From Ceratotherium simum simum (lineage: Eukaryota; Chordata; Mammalia; Perissodactyla; Rhinocerotidae), in the NCBI RefSeq assembly GCF_000283155.1, contig NW_004454197.1, positions 15,194,695 through 15,258,694 on the forward strand: DNA of 64,000 bases, read 5' to 3'. Under the pieces are notes generated by a model. The model ran no database searches, was not told where the DNA came from, and worked only from the letters and a program-made list of their open reading frames with translations. How positions within the stretch are numbered: position 1 is the first letter of the stretch; every line of letters starts with the position of its first letter. A program made the translations under genes and the position numbers. Shown here piece after piece: positions 55,700 to 64,000 of the stretch.

Positions 55700-57279
55700 G
55701 CTTTTAATAATTTTGTGAATTTTTTTTTGTTGTTGTTCCCTGAACTACTGCCTATATTTAAAATTAGATGGAATCCAAAGACGCAAAGGATTAATAGTAT
55801 ATTTTTTTTATTCTTGATTTGGTTTGGGTTGTAAAACTATTTTTCACTTTTGAGACCATGACCATATTCCTTATCATACCATAATGAGTCATAGCTAAAG
55901 ACACAAGAAGACAAATAACAGTTTGAGGGAATATTATATAACATGATGTGCCCTGTTACAGGATTAAGCAAAACAGACAAACCCAGGGTAGTTTACGCTT
56001 AATGCTAGGGGAGGCTCTTGAAACATTAAGTTTTGAGGGAGGACTCTCTAGATATATTTTCTAATGTTCAGTACAATAAATATAAGGAAGCTAAAACACC
56101 AATGTGGAATTCATGTTTCCAGATAACCTGTATATTCTTCTATAGAGTGACGGGATCAAATGCATAAACGCAAAGCCTTAAATTGCTGGTTTAGAGAAGA
56201 TCCTTTTTTTGTTCAGATTCTTAGTTCATAGAACAGTGTGTTGTTTGGAAAACAGTCATGGAACACACAAAACATGTTTTATATATTTAATTTCACAACA
56301 TTGCAAATTTTTCTTGTTTTACTGATTGTTCAGACCACTGGTTATACATTTTTTTTCTTTTTTATTGATTGGGCCTGAATACATTACAGGCTTTCCAGAG
56401 ATCTGTTTCATGAATACTTTTAAATACCTTGCAGGTAGTTATATCATGTTTCTTCATTGGATTTGTAAAACTTGAAGCCATAAAAATATTAGTTTGGTGT
56501 GTATTGGGGAAAATAGCTAAAAGTCTAATTTTTACCAATTTAGACTTGGTTATTTCCTTGTATAAAGTGACAAATCGGGGCTCTTGTATCAGTGCCAGCT
56601 GTAATGTTTTTTAATGCAGTGGCTGCCTTCTATTGTCTTCCTATTTTTGATAATGCAGATTGTTGGGAAATCTATAAGGAAGTAACTGATTCCAGGCAAA
56701 TTGTTTTCTTCCTCCTACCCACCCCAACCCCCACCCATCACCTTTTAAGAGCATAGTATGCCAGTGTAACTTGGGAAAGATTGAGATTGTATTGCCCTGA
56801 GTATAAAAGCTAGCTTACTTAGCAAACTATTTTAAAAGCATATTGGTAAATGATATTCATGAAATTGAATTAGGTATATTTTGTTTAATTATTTTAAGAT
56901 ATGTTGATATTTATTAATCATTGGATTTAGGAAAAGGAACAGATTTTTGGTAAAACTGACATGTGGCAGATGGTAAGGTATATTATAAAACATTTGGATG
57001 AGTACAATCAGGGCGAACTACATTTTTCTGTTACACTGGTAATCATTTGAGAATTGATTTACCTCAGTGTTTAACAGTTTTGTTTTGTTTTGTTTTTTAA
57101 ATAACTAATTGTCAAGCACTGATAGAGATGCAGATTTTGGTGGGGGATGGTGGGGGAGAAATCACCTCACCAACTGCAGTGCATTTGTGTGTTTTTAACC
57201 CTCAGAGAACTCTGCATTTTAGGGTACTTGAGGCTGACTTGCAAATTAACTAAAGTTTTAAAGTAACCTTTTTTTCCAT

Positions 57280-57287
57280 TGTAAATA
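57280..57287 (+). promoter_or_regulatory. Pumilio response element (TGTAAATA) 1
   Basis: Exact match to the UGUANAUA consensus for PUM1/PUM2, in the distal-only part of the 3' UTR. Confidence 0.65.
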
Positions 57288-57291
57288 TTTC

Positions 57292-57299
57292 TGTAAATA
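57292..57299 (+). promoter_or_regulatory. Pumilio response element (TGTAAATA) 2
   Basis: A second exact match, 12 bp downstream of the first. Confidence 0.65.
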
Positions 57300-57453
57300 G
57301 TACCAATTGGAAATTAGAACAGTAGAGTACTTTTCTGAATCCAATCCTATTTTTATTTTATACAGTATTTCTCAGCTGTGATCTTTGGAGCAAAAGCCAA
57401 CGGCAGGAAAAAAATAGTTTGTACGAGTTTCATGAAGTATGTCTTTGGGTTTT

Positions 57454-57461
57454 TGTAAATA
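57454..57461 (+). promoter_or_regulatory. Pumilio response element (TGTAAATA) 3
   Basis: A third exact match, 12 bp upstream of the distal AATAAA. Its UGUA could also serve as a CFIm site for cleavage. Confidence 0.6.
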
Positions 57462-57472
57462 ATTTTAACTCA

Positions 57473-57478
57473 AATAAA
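57473..57478 (+). terminator. Distal poly(A) signal AATAAA
   Basis: AATAAA followed by TGTTGTCTTT at about 57499, a U/GU-rich downstream element. Repeats resume only further downstream, which fits the end of the gene. Confidence 0.8.
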
Positions 57479-57500
57479 ATTGCTACTTTCAATACACATG

Positions 57501-58029
57501 TTGTCTTTAACATAAATCTATTTTGAACTACTTTGGAGGAAGAAGTCTCATAAATTTGATATAGCCAACTAATGGGATACACGATGTGTGACTTAAGTGA
57601 ATTTCACGGTTTCAACATACATGTAAAAATTTTGCCAGTTTTTGTTAAACGTGTACTTTCTCCATGTTTTTAATAATACTCATCTGAATATAATGTGAAC
57701 TGTCAGCAACTCAGGTTCATCAGGGGTGGTGGTTTTCTGGTTGTATAATTATGCCCTTGGTATGTTGATTAAGTTACTTTAGTCTTTTTGCTGCTCTGAA
57801 TATCATCACCCAAGACTTCTTTGCTTTTGAGTTTTTACAGCTGCTTTTTAGATTTTCAGTTTTCTTTTTGGTTGTCAGCCTTTAAGTTGCCTGCATTTAC
57901 TACAAGTGGATTCCTCAATGTCTCCTCACTGTTTGTAATCACAAAACTAGATTGAAGGACCTCTCCTGGGAGTTCCCATCTACTTTCCCCTCTTAGACAC
58001 ATAGTGTATAAACCTAGAGGCTGTGGATA
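57501..58029. other. 3' flank of WAPL, unassigned
   Basis: No gene or repeat recognised. Confidence 0.45.
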
Positions 58030-58250
58030 TAGAAAGATCTAAATCACATGCATAAAATTCAAATATTAGTGCTGATGTTTGTTTTATTGACTTTGAGCAA
58101 ATTCCTGAACTAAGTTTTATACTGTTCCTCAACTAGACAATGGGGATAGTACTTACCTCAGGGTTGTACAGATTGATTAAGAGAGTGCATGTGAAGCATG
58201 AGCACAATGTTCCAAACTTAGGTCTTGCTAAGTGGTAGCTTTTACCAGAC
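58030..58250 (+). mobile_element. MIR SINE, sense, diverged
   Basis: GACTTTGAGCAAATTCCTGA, CAATGGGGATAGTACTTACC, CAGGGTTGTACAGATTGATT and GTGAAGCATGAGCACAATG follow the MIR order. Confidence 0.82.
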
Positions 58251-58899
58251 AATTCTGTTTTCACTCTGTCGGGAAATAATTAAAATGTTCTAAACTACAG
58301 AATAGACTACTGTAACTATTTCAGACACCTGGGATAATGCCTTTTCATATCAGTGAGGTCCTTGGGTTTGGGTTACTTTAATAGCAGATCTTTCAGGTGG
58401 TTTTTTCCAAAATTGGTATTGTTAATATCTTGGTAGTGAATAATAAAGCAGGCGGAAAACAGAACAAACTTCAGTGATCATTAAAACATCCCTCTGGTTT
58501 TTTTTCTTACATTAGAAGGAAGGGCTGGAAGAGGTTTGCACAATTCACTATCAGTTAATGCTCTCCTGATATTGGATGCATAGATTAATAACCTTGGAGA
58601 AAGTCTTTAAACTGAACAAAGAATTTGAATAAATGCTGTTGAGTGTTTTGGTCAGACCTCTATTTCCTTAGCTTCTGTGCTTGCAGTTTGAATATGCCAA
58701 AGGCCAAATATCAGCTAAAGGAGCAAAAGTAGAAAACCATATCTATATGCTACCTACTTAGTTTTTAGTTATCTATCTAAAAGGACTTGTCTGCTATCCA
58801 GAGTTGTATTACAGAGGGTGTAGGTAAATGGTAAATGTAAGGGTCATAAATCTTAAAGTAGTATGATACTTAGTAGATTGTAATAAATTAAAGATGCAT
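58251..58899. other. Unassigned intergenic sequence
   Basis: No gene recognised. Confidence 0.4.
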
Positions 58900-61800
58900 G
58901 TTATAATGCCTAGAGCATCCAGTAAAAAATACTACAAAGAAATACAGCTAGAGCTGCTTACAAGAATCAAAATGGAACACCGGAAAAAAAGAGTAATGGT
59001 AACAAAAACCCAATGAGAAAAACAAAACAAATAGCAAGAACAAATAGATGTAAGTAAAAAGCAAAAAATGCTTTCCTTCTAAGGCAGGAGCAAGCCAAGG
59101 ATGTCTACTAAATCTAACAACACTAATAATTATAGTAAATGTAAGTATACCAAATAGTCCAAATAAAATGCAGAGATTGTCAAACTGAAAAGCGAAGAGA
59201 CACACACTAAATACAAATAGTTTGAAAGAAAAAGGATGGGAAAAGATCGATATACCATGCAAGCATTAATCAATCATAAGAAAGTTGGAGTGACTTTATT
59301 TAATATCAGGGAAAACAGACTTTTAAGACAAAAGAATACTAATAGGCCTACAAAGAAGCATGTCATAATGATTAGGGGAAGGGAAAAATATATCAATAAG
59401 AAATAACAATCATGTCTGTACAACTGGTAGTAGAACTTTTAAAATACAGAGAAAACCAAGGGAGAAGTACACAAAGTCATAATCATAGTTTGATATTTTA
59501 ATGCACCTCAGGAATTGATAGGATATATTTTTTTAAAATCAGTAAGAGAAGATCTGAATGACAGTATCAACTTCCTTTACTTAGCAGACACTTATGGGAC
59601 ACTAGACTCAACAATTTTTGAAACGCACATTAAACTGTCCAAGATAGACCACATGATGGGTCATAAAAAAGTCTCAGTGAATTTCAGATGATTGAAGCCT
59701 TGACCACAAGGAATTATATCAGAAGACAATATAGTACAATATCTAGAAAATAATATTTGAAAATTAAATACACGTCTAAATAACCTATGGGTTAAACAAA
59801 ATCACAAGGGAAATTAGAAAATATGTTGAACTGACTGACTGAAAATACAAATATAAAAATTTGTGGAGTACAGCAAAAGCAGTGCTTAGAGGAAAATTAG
59901 CTTTAAATGCTTTGGAAGAAGGCTTAAAATCAACTACCTTAATTTCTACCTGAAGAAGCTAGGAGAAGATGATCAATTAAACACAAGTAGGCTCAAGGAA
60001 AGAAAGAAAAATAAAAGCAGAAATCAATAAAATAAAAAAAAGACAAGCAAAAGAGAAATTTTAACCAAAGCCAAAATTTTGCTCTTTGAAAAGTTAATAA
60101 AATTGATAAACACTTACCAAGACTAATCAAGAAAAGAGAAGTCACAAGTTACCAATGTCAGGAATGAAAGATGGCAAATCACTACAGACATTAAAAGGAT
60201 AACAATATTATTATAATTTTATGAACAACTTAAGCCAATAGCTTTTACAACTTAGGTGAAATGAAGGAATTCCTTCGAAAAACAAAACTTACCAAGACTG
60301 ACTCCAGAAATAGGAAACCTGATATGCCCTATATCTATAAAAAGCAATTTAATTTACATTTTAAAATCTTCCTACAAATCAATGTCCTGTCCCAGAAGAT
60401 CACTGTTGCATTATAAAACATTTAAGGAAGAATTAATATCAATCTTAGACTTACTGAGAAAGCAGAGAAGGGAATACTTCTCAAATCATTGTATGAGGCT
60501 TACCCATATATGCACAATACCAAAAGCAGACAAAGGAAAAACAAACTGAAACAAACAAAAAAGCAACTACAGACCAACATTTCATGAACATAAATGCAAA
60601 ATCTTTAACAAAATATTAGAAAATAAATCCATTAATATATAAAAAGCATAATACATCACAACCAAGTGGGATTTATCAAAGGAGTACAAGGTTGGTTTAA
60701 CATTCAAAAATCAAGATGATAAACTATTAACAAAATAAAGTACTAAAATCATATGATCATCTCTTTAGACAGAAAAATTGACAAAATGCAACACCCATTC
60801 ATAATTAAAACCCAAACTCTCAGCAAACTGGAAATAGATGGGAACTACCTTGATCAGATAGAGCATATATGGAAAGTGCAATAATATAATGTATAATACT
60901 TTACTCCTAAGATCAAGAACAAGGCAGAGATGTCCAATCTCAACATTTCTACTCTTTTATTTTCTTTTTAAAGTAGAATTGACAAGCTGACCTAAAATTC
61001 ATATGGAAATGCAAAGGACCTAAAGCAGTCAAAATAATCTTGAAGAATAACAAAGCTGGCGGACATACACTATTGAACTTCACGTTTCACTATAAAATTA
61101 CAGTAATCAAAATGCTGTGATAGTAACATAAGGACAAATCAGTACAACAGAGAGAGAGACTAGAAATAGAACTTTACATATACAGTAAACTGATTTTTGG
61201 CAGAGACACCAAAGGAATTTAATGTAGAAAGGAAAGTTTTTGTTTTGGTTTTTTGCTGAGGAAGATTCACACCGAGGTGACATCTGTGCCAATCCTCTAT
61301 TTGGCATGTGGGCCACAGCATGGCCGCCCACGAGTGGTGTAGGTCCATGCCCAGGATCCAAACCCAGGCTGCTGGAGCATGCCAAACTTAACCACTAGGC
61401 CACAGGGCTGGCCTGAAAGTATTTTTAACAAATGGTTCTGAAACACCTGGATATCCATTTAAAAACAAATCTTGATCCCTACCTCATGCCAAAAATTAAT
61501 TCCAGTTGGGTCATAGATCTAAATGTAAAAGCTAAAACTATAAAGCTTTTAGAAGCAAGCATGAGAAAACATCTTCATGATTTGGGGATTGACAAAAATT
61601 TTTGAGACACGATATAGAAATCAATAACCATTAAAGAAAAAATTGATTAATTAGACTTTATCTAAATCAGAAACTTCTGTTCATCAAAAGACACCGTTAC
61701 GAAAATGAAAAAGCAAGTCTCAGATTGGGAGAAAATATTCGCAAATCATATGGTTGACAAAGGACTTGTATCCAGAACATATGAAGAACTACAATTCAAA

Positions 61801-62440
61801 CAGCAAACAATCCAATTTTAAAATGAACAAAAATCGAATAGGTACTTCACAAAGGATGACATATGAATAACTAATAAACATACGAAAAGGTACTCATCAT
61901 TAGTCATCTTGGAAATGCAAATTTAAGTTATGAGATACTACTCTATGCAGTAGAACAATCAATTCAAAAGACGATAATACTAAATGTTGGCACAAATGAG
62001 CAATTGGAACTTTGTTAATGTTGTTGGTGGGAATGTAAAATCATAACACCACTTTGCAAAAGTTCTGGCAATTCCTTGTAAAATTAAAGATACACCTGTC
62101 CTTCAACTCAGCATTTCCATTTTGTCCAAAAGAAATAAAAACATTCAACAGAAAAACTTGTGGAAAAATGTTCACAGCCATTTATTTTATTAACAATAGC
62201 CAAACACTGGAAACAACCCAAATGTCCATCAACAGGCGATGGATAAGCAATCATGATATATTTATGTAATAGAATACTACTTAGCAATAAAGAGGAATGA
62301 ACTACTCTTTCAACCAACAATGTGGATAAATATATTCACAATGCTGAGTGGAAGAAGTTGAATAAAAAAGCATACATATAACATGAATCTACTGATACAA
62401 AATCGTAGAACAGGCAAAACTAAAGTGAAAACATTCCCAA
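58900..62440 (+). mobile_element. Old L1, nearly full ORF2, sense
   Basis: Starts just upstream of the ORF2 endonuclease region (AAATGCAGAGATTGTCAAAC) and passes through the endonuclease, linker (GGAGTACAGCAAAAGCAGTG) and RT (CCAAGTGGGATTTATCAAAG). It ends with ORF2 C-terminal sequence (GGAAACAACCCAAATGTCCA). An ERE interrupts it at 61246-61414. All frames are broken. Confidence 0.88.
61246..61414 (-). mobile_element. Older ERE3-like SINE, antisense, inside L1
   Basis: TTTTTTGCTGAGGAAGATTC start and ACTAGGCCACAGGGCTGGCC end. The approximate TSD is GAAAGTTTTTG / GAAAGTATTTTT. Confidence 0.88.
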
Positions 62441-63058
62441 CAATTCACTTAGAAGATGATAACAAAAAGTTAAATGAAAAATTCTATACGTTTAGAAATT
62501 TTAAAACACACCTCTAGATAACTCATGGGTTAAAGAAATTATGATGGAAATTTTTTAAAAATTAGAACTAAATGATAACAAACATAAAATATATCAAAAT
62601 TCATGGGATGCAGCAAAACAATACCTAAGGAGAAAAGTTTAATTTTAAATGTTTATATTTGAAAACCAGAATGGCTGAAAATTCTAAAATACAAACTCTC
62701 CATTTTAAAGGTAGAACAAGAGCAGTAGAATAAACATTTGATAAACAGAAAGAAGGTAATAGAAAAAAAATTGGCCAAAAATCGATTTTTTGAAAAGAGT
62801 AACCTAACTTGAGGGACACTGACCAAGAGGGAAGAGAGGAAGTACAAATTTAAAAATTAAGTATAAAAATACATAATACAGAGACAGAAATTAAAGACAT
62901 TAACTGAATACTCAATAAATATATGCTAATGAATCTGATAACTTGAACAAATTACTAGAAAAATAAAGTGAACAGAAACTGACAGAAAAAGAAATGGAAA
63001 GCAGAAATTTTTGTAACTTCTGAAGAAATTGAATCAGCATTAAAAATATTCCATAACA

Positions 63059-63376
63059 GGGCCAGCCCTGTGGCTTGGCGGTTAAGTGTGCGTGCTCTGT
63101 TTCTGGCAGCCCGGGTTTGGATCCCGGGCGTGCACTGATGCACCGCTTCTCCAGCCATGCTGGGGCCGCGTCCCACATACAGCAACTGGAAGGATGTGCA
63201 ACTATGACATGCAGCTATCTACTAGGGCTTTGGGGGAAAAAAAAGGAGGCGGATTGGCAATAGNNNNNNNNNNNNNNNNNNNNNNNNNNNNNNNNNNNNN
63301 NNNNNNNNNNNNNNNNNNNNNNNNNNNNNNNNNNNNNNNNNNNNNNNNNNNNNNNNNNNNNNNAAAAAAAAAAAAA
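63059..63376 (+). mobile_element. ERE SINE, sense, with assembly gap
   Basis: Head GGGCCAGCCCTGTGGCTTGG, B-box region GGTTTGGATCCCGG, GACATGCAGCTATCTACTAG block, then GGATTGGCAATAG directly before the gap and an A-run after it. The TSD is ATTCCATAACA at 63048-63058 and 63377-63387, perfect. Confidence 0.94.
63264..63363. other. Assembly gap, 100 N
   Basis: Exactly 100 N, inside the ERE at 63059-63376. Translations across it are meaningless. Confidence 0.99.
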
Positions 63377-64000
63377 ATTCCATAACACATATAATACAAA
63401 GTTCATGGTTTTGAAAGTTATTTCCACCAAATTTTCAAAAAATAAGCAATTCCAATCTTATACACATTCTTCTAGAGTATTTTAAATGAGGGAACTCCCC
63501 TAAATACTCAATGAAGTCTATGTAACATTGATAAAATAAGACAAAGACAACGAGGAAAAGGAAAATTGTAGTGTTATCCCACTCGTAACTAAATTCCTTT
63601 AAACTAGAAACTAAATTCCTTTAAAATATGTTAGCAAATTGAGTCGAGCAACTTACAAAAAGACAATACAACACGTCCAAGTTGGATTTATCACAGGAAT
63701 GCAATAGTAAACTAACATCAGAAAAATCAGTAACTGTAACTCACCACATTAATAAGGTAAAGGAAGAAAACCATGTGATCTTCTCAGTGGATGTACGAAA
63801 AGCATTTAATTAAATTCAAATAATATTCAAAGATAAATATTCAAAATAAGATAAATTGAAAGACTAGCTGCAAGAAATATTTTATTTGAAGATTTCATAT
63901 TAACAAATTCAAAGATATTCAAAGAAAAAAAGTCTTTCAGCAAAGTAGGAATAGAAAAGAACTTCCTTGAAACAACCGAAGGTATCTAGTAAAAACCTAT

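Larger units (their letters stand above)
55203..57500 (+). other. WAPL: WAPL 3' UTR (about 2.3 kb)
   Basis: No repeats recognised, which is unusual for this window and fits constrained 3' UTR sequence. Two usable poly(A) signals define short (about 0.5 kb) and long (about 2.3 kb) forms. The end is inferred from the distal signal. Confidence 0.8.
62450..64000 (+). mobile_element. Second old L1 ORF2 fragment, sense
   Basis: After the first L1 ends, ORF2 sequence starts again from its middle (ACTCATGGGTTAAAGAAATT, CATGGGATGCAGCAAAACAA). It runs to RT sequence at the window edge (AAGTTGGATTTATCACAGGA). An ERE with a gap interrupts it at 63059-63376. Confidence 0.82.

Noticed and set aside
5944..63263. 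A recurring peptide (for example [20 protein letters not shown]) in many ORFs
   Set aside because: It is the reverse translation of the ERE body and appears wherever an ERE lies. It is not a protein family.
63086..63430. ORFs spanning the second gap
   Set aside because: They are read through 100 N and carry no information.

Overview
The window is a stretch of mammalian nuclear genome, most likely from a horse-type perissodactyl (Equus or a close relative). The clue is the SINE content: at least 26 insertions of the equine ERE family of tRNA-derived SINEs, many with intact target-site duplications (TSDs). The rest of the repeat load is mammalian: L1, MIR, L2-like, hAT/Charlie-like DNA transposons and a MaLR LTR. 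There are no prokaryotic features, operons, CRISPR arrays or viral genes.

The only protein-coding gene I can support is the 3' half of WAPL, the cohesin-release factor, on the + strand. Fifteen exons (29989-30084 through 55137-55202) all have AG acceptors and GT donors. They splice without a frame break into the last 642 codons plus TAG. Upstream exons, including the N-terminal FGF-motif region, are outside the window. A 3' UTR of about 2.3 kb follows, with a proximal poly(A) signal (55694) and a distal one (57473). Three consensus Pumilio motifs lie only in the distal part.

Layout: 1-4785 is two nested antisense L1 elements, including a 30-bp minisatellite in an L1 5' region. 4785-29988 is very probably one WAPL intron, filled with old antisense L1 remnants, a decayed hAT element, EREs and a tRNA-Glu-headed SINE. 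29989-57500 holds the WAPL exons and 3' UTR, with EREs in most of the larger introns. 57500-58900 is 3' flank with a MIR. 58900-64000 is two adjacent sense-strand L1 ORF2 remnants.

Two 100-N assembly gaps (37450-37549 and 63264-63363) each fall inside an ERE. The first is flanked by an identical 47-bp duplication and looks like an assembly artefact. I found no convincing new biological system. The most useful leads are the gap artefact, the distal 3' UTR Pumilio cluster, an ERE inserted 47 bp from a splice donor, the L1 minisatellite, and the strong antisense bias of EREs in the gene body. Repeat family names are from memory of consensus sequences and were not checked against a database.
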